Source of the DNA: Bacteroidia bacterium
GTDB taxonomy: Bacteria; Bacteroidota; Bacteroidia; Palsa-965
Direction of reading: 5' to 3'
DNA: 38,608 nt
Assembly: GCA_025454955.1 (NCBI GenBank)
Contig: JALONL010000036.1
Span: 1 to 38,608 of the forward strand
The position numbers were made by a program, and so were the translations under genes. Under the pieces are notes generated by a model. It searched no databases, was not told where the DNA came from, and worked only from the letters and a program-made list of their open reading frames with translations. Below, piece by piece: positions 24,733 to 33,723 of the stretch; position 1 is the stretch's first letter; every line of letters begins with the position of its first letter.

Positions 24733-27387
24733 TCAGCGACGAATGACAAGTTTCGACGTTGCTGCTTTATCGCCGCTGGTAAGCTGTATCATGTACAGAC
24801 CGGGGGCGAGATGCCCGAGGTTCATGTTTACGCTGGCAGCGCCGGGCGTGGTGTTAAACTGCTCGCGGTGTACTTCCTGCCCGGTTACATTGAACACCCG
24901 TATTTGCGTGGTGCCCGATGCAGTAAAGCCGAACTGGAACAAACCATCGCCCGGATTGGGTGAAATACTCATCTCGGCCGGCTGCAGGGCTTCATTTACC
25001 GAAGTAAGGGGCCCGGCAATATTTGAGCGGATGTTCAGCGTGGTTTGCAGCGACGGCGATCCTGAGGCCAGACGAACAATAACACACGAGGGCGAATTGG
25101 GATACACTTCCACCACATACAGCCAGCTTCCGGCCGAGGTATCGGTAAATGAAGTGTCGTTTGGCCCCACCATAGCCAGGAAAGTTAAATTGCTTGCCGT
25201 TGTACCGCGCAAAATATACTGCGTAAACAGCGTCGCACCCTGATAGGCTGTCCAGTTTAACTGATGGCCCTGCGGCGTAAGCGGTGTCACCGAAAGCGAA
25301 ACACCCACATGCGCCCCCGAAGCCGGTGACGTGCCGCCGCAGGCATCCACACGCACCACCTGATAACGCTCGGGCGATACACTGGCATCGGATGCCGCAT
25401 CAACGTAGGTCGAAATTACACTTGACGATTGCGAAGCCAGCAGGGTAAAGTTTCCGCTGTTGAAAGGAACTTCTTTGTAAATATTATAACTGTTGCCCGG
25501 ATTGTTGAAGAGATTATCCCAGCCAATTACATACTCGTTGGTAACCGGCACCACACTCACCGCGCAAATGGTGGTTGCCGGAGGCGGTGCATTGGTTACG
25601 GTAACTATCGTGGTATCGTAGATGGTATCGCAACCGTTGAAGGCCATAAGTACCAATGTATCTGTGCCCGGGCCCGAGGGGATATACTGGTACATGGCAC
25701 TGCTATCGCCGGTATTCCAGAGGTACGAAGCATTCGCGTCGTTGGCCGATGTGTAGAAGTTGTATATGGTATAGCACGACATGGAATGGGTAGCCGGCAG
25801 CGGAAGCGACCAACTGAGCGGCCCCCAATACTGCACCGTTGCCGAGTCGATATAGGTGCAACCGGCCTGATCGGTTATGGTAAGCGTGTACACTCCTGGT
25901 GCAAGCTGGCTGATGGTGGAAGTGGTATCGCCGGTACTCCAGAGATAGGTATAGGGCGGGGTTCCCGAACTGCCATAAGCCGTAATGCTTCCGTCGTTTG
26001 CACAATAGTTGTTGGTTACATACAACGCACCCGACAAGGTTTGCAATGCCTGCACAAAAAGCGGAGCGGTGGTGTAGCTGCATCCGTTTGCGTCGGTTAC
26101 CGTAACGGCATAATTACCGCTTGAATACACTGTAATGGAAGAAGTAGTTTGGTTGCCCGGCGACCAGAGATAGGTGTAGGGGGCCGTTCCGCCCGTAATT
26201 GTGGCATTAATTACCGACGATCCGCAACCCGAAGACGTGGCGCCAAGCGTGGCGGTCATTCCATTGTAAGGCACGGTAAACATGCCGCCACCGCAACCTG
26301 TGCTGCCGCTTATTTGCAGGTAATAATTACCGGGTGCAAGATTGCTGATTGTGCTGGTATTGGCTGTGGTGGAACTCCACTGGTAGGTATAGGGGCCTGT
26401 GCCTCCGGTAACGTTGCTGATGGAGATTGAACCGTTGTTGTTGCAGGTGGCCGGTGTAATGGAAGAAGTAAAATTAATCGGGTTGTTTACAGCCACACAA
26501 GTCTGGCAGTTGTTCTGAAAATACAAACCGGCCACCGCAAAGGTGTAGCAATCGCCGGCCGAATACATAGAATAGGTGAAACTGTTTTGCAGGGCTGAAA
26601 TCTGAACCGTGCTATCGACAATGTAGTTCCACCAGTTGTACTGAAACGGAACTGCATTGAGACCGAAACTGATGATATCATCAAACTGCAAATCGCCCAC
26701 CATCAGAAAGGCATTGGCCGATGTGGAAGTGGCACAGGCCGAAATGCCGGTCATGGTGTGCGAAAGCTGTCCGCCTGCCACCGTGGCTGCACCATCGTCG
26801 ATGAGCAGTGTGCCGGTGTACGAAACCGAAGGATCTTTATACACAATGAGCAGTGTGGCTCCTTCGGCATCTACGTTTGAAAGCGAGGCGGATACAGGGA
26901 TTCCGCTTATGGTGTAAGTTCCGTTTGTGGAAATAATGCTGGTTACATCGGCCCTGTACACATGTGTGCCGTTCATGCCCCAGCACACATCTATCGAAGA
27001 ACCTACCAGCTGGCTTTGCACGGAAATTGAATTTCCCTGCGGATTGGTAAGCGTGATTACCGGTGCGGGCGGGGTTGTGCCAAGCAGTTCGAACCACAAA
27101 AAGGCGGTATCAATTTCGGCACAGCCAGGCAGTGCATTAATCAGCATGGGTGCAGGCTGGGCAATGCCTATGGGCGTAAAGCGCTGGCCAAGACGTACCG
27201 TGCTTTGCGTATAATTCAACCCGCAGGCGGTGTTGCTGTAAATGCGGTTCAGGGTATCGTTGCCATTTAAGAGTTGCTGCTGTGCGGCTATGCGCTGCAC
27301 AGGGGTCAGCGACTGTGGCGTGCCATCGGCCTGCGAAAACAGACACAGGGGCAGCATCAGGGCGATGAGTGCGGAAAGGTTTTTCAT
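24733..27387 (-). CDS. Secreted SprB-repeat surface protein with T9SS sorting domain
   Basis: Exported protein of 884 residues. A signal peptide (1-18, ending LFSQ) comes first. The N-terminal domain of about 280 residues contains GATLLIVYKDPS and resembles DUF3344-type modules (tentative). Three SprB-type repeats follow, each with G-T-x-PYTYxWS at 329-338, 400-409 and 475-484. An Ig/PKD-like and a fibronectin-like stretch come next. The C-terminal ~80 residues (SISPNPGDGLFQF to TSKLVIRR) are a type A T9SS sorting domain. SprB-like proteins are surface adhesins, some used in gliding. Start MKNLSALIA was chosen because it opens the signal peptide. Confidence 0.85.
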   Translation of the reverse strand: MKNLSALIALMLPLCLFSQADGTPQSLTPVQRIAAQQQLLNGNDTLNRIYSNTACGLNYTQSTVRLGQRFTPIGIAQPAPMLINALPGCAEIDTAFLWFELLGTTPPAPVITLTNPQGNSISVQSQLVGSSIDVCWGMNGTHVYRADVTSIISTNGTYTISGIPVSASLSNVDAEGATLLIVYKDPSVSYTGTLLIDDGAATVAGGQLSHTMTGISACATSTSANAFLMVGDLQFDDIISFGLNAVPFQYNWWNYIVDSTVQISALQNSFTYSMYSAGDCYTFAVAGLYFQNNCQTCVAVNNPINFTSSITPATCNNNGSISISNVTGGTGPYTYQWSSTTANTSTISNLAPGNYYLQISGSTGCGGGMFTVPYNGMTATLGATSSGCGSSVINATITGGTAPYTYLWSPGNQTTSSITVYSSGNYAVTVTDANGCSYTTAPLFVQALQTLSGALYVTNNYCANDGSITAYGSSGTPPYTYLWSTGDTTSTISQLAPGVYTLTITDQAGCTYIDSATVQYWGPLSWSLPLPATHSMSCYTIYNFYTSANDANASYLWNTGDSSAMYQYIPSGPGTDTLVLMAFNGCDTIYDTTIVTVTNAPPPATTICAVSVVPVTNEYVIGWDNLFNNPGNSYNIYKEVPFNSGNFTLLASQSSSVISTYVDAASDASVSPERYQVVRVDACGGTSPASGAHVGVSLSVTPLTPQGHQLNWTAYQGATLFTQYILRGTTASNLTFLAMVGPNDTSFTDTSAGSWLYVVEVYPNSPSCVIVRLASGSPSLQTTLNIRSNIAGPLTSVNEALQPAEMSISPNPGDGLFQFGFTASGTTQIRVFNVTGQEVHREQFNTTPGAASVNMNLGHLAPGLYMIQLTSGDKAATSKLVIRR

Positions 27388-27499
27388 GATCTCGGATTTT
27401 GGGTGCCGGAAGTATAAATTTACACCAAAAACCGTTGCATACAAGGTTCTAAATATTTAGAAATGTAATTAGTAACAATGTTTAGTGTTTGCCGTCCTC

Positions 27500-27515
27500 A
27501 GTATTAATTAATACT
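27500..27515. promoter_or_regulatory. 16-bp perfect palindrome between divergent genes
   Basis: AGTATTAATTAATACT is its own reverse complement. It lies 112 bp from the surface-protein start and 61 bp before the helical-repeat gene start, a position suiting an operator. AT-rich composition makes chance possible. Confidence 0.35.
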
Positions 27516-27576
27516 AAATCGTAACCCCAACTATTTCCGGAAATTCAAAACTGACTTAGATTGCATACGGCAAATC

Positions 27577-28893
27577 ATGAAAAAGAAAAGTATTCCTGCA
27601 GATTTATTGCAGCTGATACGCTCTATGTCTAAAGCGGAGAAGCGTGCTTTCCGTTTGGACAGTTCGAGATACAAATCGGCTGACGGTACACCGAAGAGTT
27701 ATCTTCAGGTGTATGAACAACTGTTGCAATTGGAGGAAGGTGCTCCGATTCCCGAGATAAATGCTACCGATCAGGAGTATTTGTTTCAGTTGCTAACCGA
27801 GTCGCTGGTGCAGCAGCAGCACCGCAATTCGCCCGAGAGTGCATTGCGCGAGCAGCTTTCGGCGGCTCACCTGCTCTATCAGCGCGGGCTCGAAAAGCGG
27901 GCCAACCGTTTGCTCGAAAAGCTTACCGAGCAGGCCACCGAAGCCGGGCTGTTTGAGTTTGCGCTCGAAGTAACCTCGCTGGCGCTGCGTTTAGTAAACA
28001 GCATGGGGCAAATGCAGCAGGCCGAAAAAATTATCGCCCGCCGCAGCGATCTCATGAAATCGCTCAACCGCATGCACGAAACCGATACGCTGCTGCTCCG
28101 GCTCAGTTCAAACACGGGCGATAAGTCGCAGATTATTGATGATATTCTGCAAAGCCCGCTGCTCAAACAGGAGCCGCTGAGCGTGCCCGAAGACATTTTG
28201 CGCATGCACCTGCTGGCCCACATTGGTGCCGAACGCAAAAACCTGCCCGAAATGCTCAAGTACCACGAGCGCGCACTTCAGCTTCTCGAAAATCATCAGC
28301 CCGTGCTGGCTGTGAGGCAGGAGCAGTATATTACAATGGTGTTTAACAGCGGCCTCCTCGCCTACCGCGCCCGCACCGCACCCGAGCTTGAACAGGCCGT
28401 GCAGCGTTTGCAGCAGTTCAGCGATAATGCACCTTTACACCTGCGCAGCCGCATCAGCCGCACACTCATTGAGCTTGAACTGCGCACCCATCTTATTTCG
28501 CCCGCGCAAACCGACGAATCCGAACTCATTGCCCGCGCCCAGCAAGTACTCAACGACACCGAAGGCAACACCGATACCGGCCGCGACGGTTTCATACGCT
28601 ACTTTGCCGGACTCAGCGCCTGGCGTACCGGCAAATTCCGCGAAGGCGTGCGCCTGCTGCAGCCCGTGTGCGACAGCAACACACTCAACACCCTCTGGCC
28701 CCGCCTCTATGCGTTTGCCAGTTTGCTGCGCATGTCGTGCCACTGGCAGGCCGGAAATACCGAAACAGCCGATACCCTGCTGCTCGGCTTTAAACGAAAC
28801 AAAAGTTTTGAGGCGGCGCGAAATATGCCCGAAGTAGCCCAACTCATCAAAAACATCAAAATATATCCGGGCGGAAGCGAGTGGCTCCTGTAA
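27577..28893 (+). CDS. Alpha-helical repeat protein, Bacteroidota-type, unknown function
   Basis: A 438-residue soluble protein without signal peptide. It opens with a basic segment (MKKKSIPADLLQLIRSMSKAEKRAF) and then consists of helical hairpins resembling degenerate TPRs (AHLLYQRGLEKRANRLLEKL, EMLKYHERALQLLENHQP, YFAGLSAWRTGKFREGVRLL). No catalytic motif is visible. A scaffolding role is suggested by the fold alone. A strong terminator follows. Confidence 0.8.
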   Translation: MKKKSIPADLLQLIRSMSKAEKRAFRLDSSRYKSADGTPKSYLQVYEQLLQLEEGAPIPEINATDQEYLFQLLTESLVQQQHRNSPESALREQLSAAHLLYQRGLEKRANRLLEKLTEQATEAGLFEFALEVTSLALRLVNSMGQMQQAEKIIARRSDLMKSLNRMHETDTLLLRLSSNTGDKSQIIDDILQSPLLKQEPLSVPEDILRMHLLAHIGAERKNLPEMLKYHERALQLLENHQPVLAVRQEQYITMVFNSGLLAYRARTAPELEQAVQRLQQFSDNAPLHLRSRISRTLIELELRTHLISPAQTDESELIARAQQVLNDTEGNTDTGRDGFIRYFAGLSAWRTGKFREGVRLLQPVCDSNTLNTLWPRLYAFASLLRMSCHWQAGNTETADTLLLGFKRNKSFEAARNMPEVAQLIKNIKIYPGGSEWLL

Positions 28894-28894
28894 A

Positions 28895-28952
28895 TGTTCA
28901 TCGGCTGGTTCACCCGGGAACAGCCGATGAACAGGAGCTTTAATTTTTTTTT
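28895..28952 (+). terminator. Terminator after the helical-repeat gene
   Basis: TGTTCATCGGCTG (28895-28907) pairs perfectly with CAGCCGATGAACA (28921-28933), followed by a long T run near 28943-28952. Confidence 0.85.
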
Positions 28953-29009
28953 AGTGACCCCTCTTTGACGGTAAGGGTAATTTGACTGGCAAACACATCT
29001 TACCCGATA

Positions 29010-29050
29010 ACAGAAACCGGTGCTGAGTTTACTCGGCACCGGTTTTCTGT
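29010..29050. terminator. Second hairpin, terminator-like
   Basis: ACAGAAACCGGTGC pairs with GCACCGGTTTTCTGT with one bulge, loop about 12 nt. It lies between the first terminator and structured repeat copy 2. It could be a second terminator or the end of a small transcript of about 60-100 nt; no clear promoter was found. Confidence 0.5.
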
Positions 29051-29054
29051 ATTA

Positions 29055-29176
29055 CGACATCTCTAAAAACTCGAAATCTCTTCGTTGGGCTCGTCGCAAA
29101 AATCCTCATTTACAAAAGTAAACTCCGGTTTTTGCTCCTTCGCCCGCCTCAATCTTTCGAGTTTTTAGAAATGTCG
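29055..29176 (+). repeat. Dispersed structured repeat, copy 2
   Basis: A 122-bp imperfect palindrome, opposite in orientation to 16788-16922. Terminal arms CGACATCTCTAAAAACTCG and its near complement have one mismatch. Inner stem is GCAAAAA/TTTTTGC and the apical hairpin GTTTAC/GTAAAT. It lies 15 nt after the stop of the DUF6340 gene, as copy 1 lies just after yajC. Confidence 0.9.
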
Positions 29177-29191
29177 CATATTACTATGTAA

Positions 29192-30277
29192 TTACTTCTT
29201 CCCTTTCATCTGCTCTTCGAGGCGTTGCTGCTCCCATTTGCGCTGCTGCAAAATCTGCACGTAGCGCGGGGCGCGTCGGTCGCCCATTTGAGCCGAGCGG
29301 TTTGCCCACTGCAGGGCCAGGTCGAGATCGCCCGATTGCTCGGCTACCAGCGCCATGTTGAATGAGGCACGGCGGGCCACTTTCGGGTTCGGGTTGGAGG
29401 CCAGTTTGTTCCAGATGTCGGAAGCTCCCTGCCAGTTCTGGAAACGGGCCAAACGTCCGGCCGATTTCATTTCGGGGGTTTTGGGGGCTTTGCGGTAGAA
29501 CTCGCGCTGCACCCACACAAACTGGGGCGAAATGCGGTGGCCATAATCATTACCGGCCACAATACCCGCACGGCGCGACATTTCATAACGGGCAGGCAAA
29601 CGGCCTTGTGCTTCCTGCTGGGTCTGGCCCTGGCCTTCGAAAAACTGCTCGCTGTTTTGTGTAAACTGGTCGGAAATCGACTTGGTTTTGAGGTCGTAAA
29701 TGCGCCAGGTGGTCACTACGCTTACACGGCCGCGGGCGCGGTGCTGGTTTACGGTTATGGTTGATCCGTCTGACTGGCGCTGCTGTGTGGGCACAAGATC
29801 CATAATTACATCGGTATTCGAGTCGAATGCTTCGAGCACCACCAATGCGGTGGCGGTATCGTTGCCAATAATGCGGCCTACGGTTTTCCAGTCGAGCGGC
29901 GGCATTACCTGGCGGCGGCCGGTGCCTTTGAGCGCCGTATCGAGCGCGGCAATGGTTACGGTGTAGCGGGGAGTCTGGGTTAAAATCTGGCGCAAACCTT
30001 CGAGGCATTCTTCCGAAGCCCATTTGTCCTGCAGCGGGTTTTCGCCCGTAAGCAGCCCTTCCAGAATGTTCAGCGCCTGTTGTCCGTTGCCCTTGGCGGG
30101 GCGGGTACGGTCGGCCAGTACAAATTTCTGAAAATGAGCCGGCAGCATAATATCGGCCGGTCTGAGCACCTGCATCTGGGTATGCGACACCCTGCAGGAA
30201 GAAACTGCTGCCGGAATGGTAAAGAGCGAGGCGACAAATACAGCGGGCAGCAATAAACGAAGTAAGTACTTTTTCAT
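29192..30277 (-). CDS. DUF6340-like exported protein with C-terminal TPR
   Basis: Begins with a signal sequence (MKKYLLRLLLPAVFVASLFT) and a possible lipoprotein Cys in AAVSSC. The body has ILEGLLTGENPLQDKWASEE, IIGNDTATALVVLEAFDSNT and TWRIYDLKTKSISDQF, typical of a Bacteroidota family I recognise as DUF6340. The last ~110 residues look like tetratricopeptide helices (ASDIWNKLASNPNPKVARRA, GDLDLALQWANRSAQMGDR) ending in a charged tail. Function unknown; cell envelope location likely. Start MKKYLLRL chosen because it opens the signal sequence. Confidence 0.75.
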   Translation of the reverse strand: MKKYLLRLLLPAVFVASLFTIPAAVSSCRVSHTQMQVLRPADIMLPAHFQKFVLADRTRPAKGNGQQALNILEGLLTGENPLQDKWASEECLEGLRQILTQTPRYTVTIAALDTALKGTGRRQVMPPLDWKTVGRIIGNDTATALVVLEAFDSNTDVIMDLVPTQQRQSDGSTITVNQHRARGRVSVVTTWRIYDLKTKSISDQFTQNSEQFFEGQGQTQQEAQGRLPARYEMSRRAGIVAGNDYGHRISPQFVWVQREFYRKAPKTPEMKSAGRLARFQNWQGASDIWNKLASNPNPKVARRASFNMALVAEQSGDLDLALQWANRSAQMGDRRAPRYVQILQQRKWEQQRLEEQMKGKK

Positions 30278-30508
30278 AGGAGTTGTAATTGTGATGTGTG
30301 TGGAGTTTTTCAAGTTTCGTGCCAGAAAAACTTTGCAGGGTCGAAAATAGGGTGATTGGGGGGATTGTGCAAGGGGGATTTAGCTAAATATCCTGCTAAG
30401 GAAGTAATCCCCGAATAAGAAAACAATCAACCCTGAAACAGCTTATTGTCACATCACAAAATAAACCTGCCGGTAATTGGTGTATCGTTATTGTGAATCA
30501 TATACAGG

Positions 30509-31336
30509 TTAGTTTGTAGTTTCTCCCATAGCCATACTGTTGCACTTCAACAAAATTTCCTGCAAATCGGCCCCTTTTGACCGTAATGGATCGATTGCTT
30601 TTACGAGGGCTGTTCGGATATGATACAACTCATCTCGGTCATACTTTTTTGATCCTTTTACCAGGTCTAATTTCATTAAAGCCTGTTGCTGATTTTCTTT
30701 GGGATTAAACCAACCGTTCAACTCCGAACATTGATGGCAAATGCCTTTCTTATTTACCAATGCACAACGGTTGTCGAAAATATCGGTCATGGTTTTTCTA
30801 CCGTCCTGCAATAAGTATTTTACCACACCTTCGGTTTTTTCGAGAATCAAACAAATATCGGCTACCGAAAAATCATATACATCTTTCAGCATCAAAGCTA
30901 TTTGATTTTCTATGGGTAAATTTTTTGAAATGCAGGTAAAGCAGGTATCAATATGTTCCTTTATATCGTATTTCGCCTCACCCGAAGTTTCATGCACTTT
31001 AATAATTTGGTTGCGCAACTCAGGAGTTTCAAGCACTAATTTTTTGGCTTTTTCACTCACGTCGGGTGTCCACCGTTTTTGCCGTTGCAGATAATTATAC
31101 GAGAGATTTGTGGCAATCTGAAACACCCATGTTTTCAACGATGACTCTCCTTTGAAAGTAGAAAGTTTTTCGTATGCTTTTATAAATGTATCGTGTGTGA
31201 GATCTTCTGCATCATTTCTGTTTGCCAATAGCCGGTACAAATATGACTTTAACTGACTTTGAAAAGTGGCAAACAATGCCTGAAATGCATTGATATCACC
31301 ATCAAGGGCATTCTTTAAAATTCCTTCCTCTTTCAT
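30509..31336 (-). CDS. ECF-like RNA polymerase sigma factor with Cys-containing motifs
   Basis: Sigma-70 family protein: region 2 (about 15-85, DAEDLTHDTFIKAYEKLSTF, SSLKTWVFQIATNLSYNYL) and region 4 (about 135-185, PIENQIALMLKDVYDFSVADI). At 275 residues it is longer than standard ECF factors. Between regions 2 and 4 lies H128-x3-C132-xx-C135, the spacing of zinc-binding anti-sigma motifs, and after region 4 a second CHQC (C200, C203) in a ~90-residue tail. These may bind zinc or sense redox state (inference). Its ATG overlaps the stop of the upstream STAS-like gene by one base (TGATG), indicating coupled translation. Confidence 0.87.
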   Translation of the reverse strand: MKEEGILKNALDGDINAFQALFATFQSQLKSYLYRLLANRNDAEDLTHDTFIKAYEKLSTFKGESSLKTWVFQIATNLSYNYLQRQKRWTPDVSEKAKKLVLETPELRNQIIKVHETSGEAKYDIKEHIDTCFTCISKNLPIENQIALMLKDVYDFSVADICLILEKTEGVVKYLLQDGRKTMTDIFDNRCALVNKKGICHQCSELNGWFNPKENQQQALMKLDLVKGSKKYDRDELYHIRTALVKAIDPLRSKGADLQEILLKCNSMAMGETTN

Positions 31337-31734
31337 CAGATTGCGTTTAACCAGTTAAGTGCTTCGGTAAGGGATGAAAAGTTTCTGGTTTCAAATTTAC
31401 CGTTTTCTGCAGGTATGTCTTTCATGTATTGAAGCAATTCGGGCCGGGTGATGTAGGCAAATTTCAACACTCCTAACTGGTAATATCTTGGATTCAAATA
31501 TTTCTCCCGCCAAACCATAAAATCGGCAGGTAATTCGTAAGTAAAGTTTCGTGTATCCACCAGTAGGTGTTTCACCTGATATTGCCAGGCGAAGCCTGCG
31601 TAATTGCTGCAGGCGGTTTGAAAATCTTCGTAACTCATTTCAACTGTTTTTTCGGTCCAGTCAAATTGAAGTACGGGCACTTTTTCTGTAAGAAGGGAAA
31701 AACTGCAAAGCGAATTGCGGAATAATTCTGCCAT
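31336..31734 (-). CDS. STAS/SpoIIAA-like small protein
   Basis: A 132-residue cytosolic protein with the alternating strand-helix pattern of SpoIIAA-like domains: VEMSYEDFQTACSNYAGFA, then VKHLLVDTRNFTYELP, then KFAYITRPELLQYMK, ending FSSLTEALNWL. Such proteins can act as anti-anti-sigma or lipid-binding modules. Coupling to the sigma gene makes a regulatory link attractive but unproven. The start at 31734 (MAELFRNSL) is preferred over 31758, because the latter falls in the terminator hairpin of the upstream gene. Confidence 0.65.
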   Translation of the reverse strand: MAELFRNSLCSFSLLTEKVPVLQFDWTEKTVEMSYEDFQTACSNYAGFAWQYQVKHLLVDTRNFTYELPADFMVWREKYLNPRYYQLGVLKFAYITRPELLQYMKDIPAENGKFETRNFSSLTEALNWLNAI

Positions 31735-31748
31735 ACCATTGAAGTTAA

Positions 31749-31780
31749 TCCGGTGCAAGGATTTTACCCTTGCACCGGAA
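31749..31780 (-). terminator. Terminator after the exported 198-residue protein gene
   Basis: TCCGGTGCAAGG (31749-31760) and CCTTGCACCGGA (31769-31780) form a perfect 12-bp stem with an 8-nt loop, 7 nt after the stop of the upstream minus-strand gene. No long T tract. Confidence 0.6.
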
Positions 31781-31787
31781 TGTGAAA

Positions 31788-32384
31788 TTATTTCGATTTA
31801 ACTACCGGTGGTGTTAATGAAGTGGGTCGTTTATCTTCACTGCACATATCGTTATCGGGCGGACGATTTCCGAAATACAATTTCCCGTCTTTATCCATCG
31901 AAAGCAAATCGTAATCGCCCGGACATTCCTTTACTGATTTCCAGCCGCTGCAACCGTTGGCCGATACATCCTGTTCCACATCCACAGTTAAATTGCAGGG
32001 TGTAAATCCGAATGCCTTAATCAGATTTTCATCGCTTGTTTTCAGGGTCAGCAACTTCTTTTCCTCGTAAAATACCGCATTATATGTATCAATTGTTTTG
32101 TCCGATTTATTTTGGATTTTATACGTGCCCAATGTCCTGAACCTGAAAACCTGATTTTTCATTTCAGGATCAAGAGAAAGCGTAAAATCAAGCGTCCACT
32201 TTCCATTCTCGAAAGTGAAAATTCTTTTTCCCCAGGCTTTTCCGTAATTATAGGGTGCCGGGTCGGCGTAGGTGCCGTTCAGGTGTTCCAATTTGCTTTT
32301 CAAATCGCCGGCCGATTGTGTGGTGAACGCAAAAGCAATAATTGAAACGGCTGCAATAGCGAAGTAGATGAGTTTGTTTTTCAT
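31788..32384 (-). CDS. Exported protein of unknown function, 198 aa
   Basis: A signal peptide (about 1-24, LIYFAIAAVSIIAFAFTTQS) precedes a beta-rich domain: LEHLNGTYADPAPYNYGKAW, KWTLDFTLSLDPEMKNQVF, RFRTLGTYKI. The pattern is reminiscent of lipocalin-like or APCDD1-like domains, but I do not recognise the family with confidence. Four cysteines (CNLTV, GCSG, ECPG, MCSED) could form disulfides in the periplasm. It starts 5 nt after the quinone oxidoreductase gene, so the two form a transcription unit. Confidence 0.75.
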   Translation of the reverse strand: MKNKLIYFAIAAVSIIAFAFTTQSAGDLKSKLEHLNGTYADPAPYNYGKAWGKRIFTFENGKWTLDFTLSLDPEMKNQVFRFRTLGTYKIQNKSDKTIDTYNAVFYEEKKLLTLKTSDENLIKAFGFTPCNLTVDVEQDVSANGCSGWKSVKECPGDYDLLSMDKDGKLYFGNRPPDNDMCSEDKRPTSLTPPVVKSK

Positions 32385-32389
32385 GACGA

Positions 32390-33388
32390 TTAATTGTTTA
32401 CGGTTAATACTACTTTGCCGGTTGTTTGCCTTGCCTCAATCTGCCGGTGGGCTTCGGCCGCATCTTTTAAGTCAAATGCCTGAGACGTATCCACTTTCAG
32501 TTTGCCCTGTGCAAGGAGACCAATAACAGTTCCCAATGCTTCCTGCCATACCGGCATTTTGTGGGTAATGTAAAATGCCAGATTGAAGCCCGACTGACTG
32601 ATATTTTCATCCACAAAATGTTCGGGATGAATGGTGCCCTGCACACCACTTGCACAACCGTATATAATAAGATGTCCGCCCGGCGCCAGCGATTTTATGG
32701 TTTCATTATACACCTCACCGCCCACCATTTCAAAGGCAATGTCCACACCGGTTCCATTGTTTGCCTCTTTTACTTTTTCGCTCCAGTTTGGCAAAGAATA
32801 GTTAACTGTAGCATCGGCACCGTTTGCCCTGGCCACTTGCAATTTCTCGTCGGCACTGCTTGCGGCAATAACCCTTGCCCCGTTCAGTTTGGCCAACTGC
32901 ACCAGCAAAGAGCCCACACCTCCGGCGGCGGCATTAATTAAAACCGACTTGCCCTTCAATTCCTTTGCCACCTGCGAAATCATTAATTGCGCAGTGGAAC
33001 CCTGCACAAAAATTCCTGTGGCTGTTTTTGCATCCATACCCGGAGGAAGCGGAACACAGTATTGAGCCATACTCACCACATATTCCGAATATCCGCCGCC
33101 AAAAGAAAGAATGGCCAACACAGCAGTACCCGCCACATAAGGCTCAGCCACATTTGCCCCAACCGATACAATTTTCCCAACCGCTTCCGAACCCAAAATA
33201 TAGGGCAAAGGCGTTGGCTGAAAATACTGGTTTCGGCGGCGAAGTATATCGGAATAATTTACCCCTGCTGCTTCTACTTTAATTAATACCTCTCCGGCTT
33301 GGGGTTGAGGAATGTGTGTGTCCACGAGTGTTAACTCGCTGGGCGGGCCATATTGGCTGAGTTGTACCTGAATCATGGTGTTTGTCAT
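32390..33388 (-). CDS. Zinc-independent quinone oxidoreductase (MDR superfamily)
   Basis: NADPH-dependent quinone oxidoreductase of the medium-chain dehydrogenase superfamily (QOR/Qor type). The N-terminal GroES-like domain contains GEVLIKVEAAGVNYSDILRR and LGSEAVGKIVSVG. The cofactor domain has VLINAAAGGVGSLLVQLAK (AxxGxxG type) and, later, TGKVVLTV. The Zn-binding cysteines of alcohol dehydrogenases are absent, as expected. 332 residues. An alternative start is four codons inside (MIQVQLSQYG). Heads the short operon with the 198-residue exported protein. Confidence 0.9.
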   Translation of the reverse strand: MTNTMIQVQLSQYGPPSELTLVDTHIPQPQAGEVLIKVEAAGVNYSDILRRRNQYFQPTPLPYILGSEAVGKIVSVGANVAEPYVAGTAVLAILSFGGGYSEYVVSMAQYCVPLPPGMDAKTATGIFVQGSTAQLMISQVAKELKGKSVLINAAAGGVGSLLVQLAKLNGARVIAASSADEKLQVARANGADATVNYSLPNWSEKVKEANNGTGVDIAFEMVGGEVYNETIKSLAPGGHLIIYGCASGVQGTIHPEHFVDENISQSGFNLAFYITHKMPVWQEALGTVIGLLAQGKLKVDTSQAFDLKDAAEAHRQIEARQTTGKVVLTVNN

Positions 33389-33723
33389 TTTACATTACTT
33401 TTTGTGAATAATGATGTTCTGACAAACGAGCAGGCGGAAACGGATGAAAAAATTTGATTTTTTTCTTCTGGTGTTAGAATTAGACTGATTAACAGGTAAT
33501 TATGTGTACTATTTTTGATTTGGGCAACCGCTGTTTTGGGGTTATGGTGCTAACGGGCAGGTGTTTTTTTATGCTCAAACTTTGCTTGAGTTTTTATTGA
33601 TATGCGGGTGCGGGGCGGGGGGGTTAGCGGTTTAGCATTTTGTAGGAATCTGCGCGAAACCAATGCCAATAACGTAAATGTGGTTTGCTCAACAAATAGC
33701 AGTTTTAATGCGTATGCTATTCT
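33389..33723. other. Intergenic region with G-rich tract
   Basis: 335 bp with no credible gene. It contains a small hairpin (CTCAA/TTGAG near 33575-33591, followed by T) and a G-rich tract at 33606-33623 (GGG, GGGG, G7) able to form a G-quadruplex. A GCTAAC/GTTAGC pair (about 33550 and 33624) flanks these. It marks the boundary between core genes and the AT-rich island. Confidence 0.5.

Noticed and set aside
24733..27387. Possible tandem DNA repeat or CRISPR-like array in the large surface-protein gene
   Set aside because: The repetition is at protein level (three SprB modules of ~70 residues) with diverged DNA; there are no short regularly spaced identical repeats, and none elsewhere in the window.
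33540..33640. Integron attC-like site (GCTAAC ... GTTAGC) next to the orphan gene
   Set aside because: The core sites do not match RYYYAAC/GTTRRRY well, the L boxes are not complementary, and no integrase gene is present.
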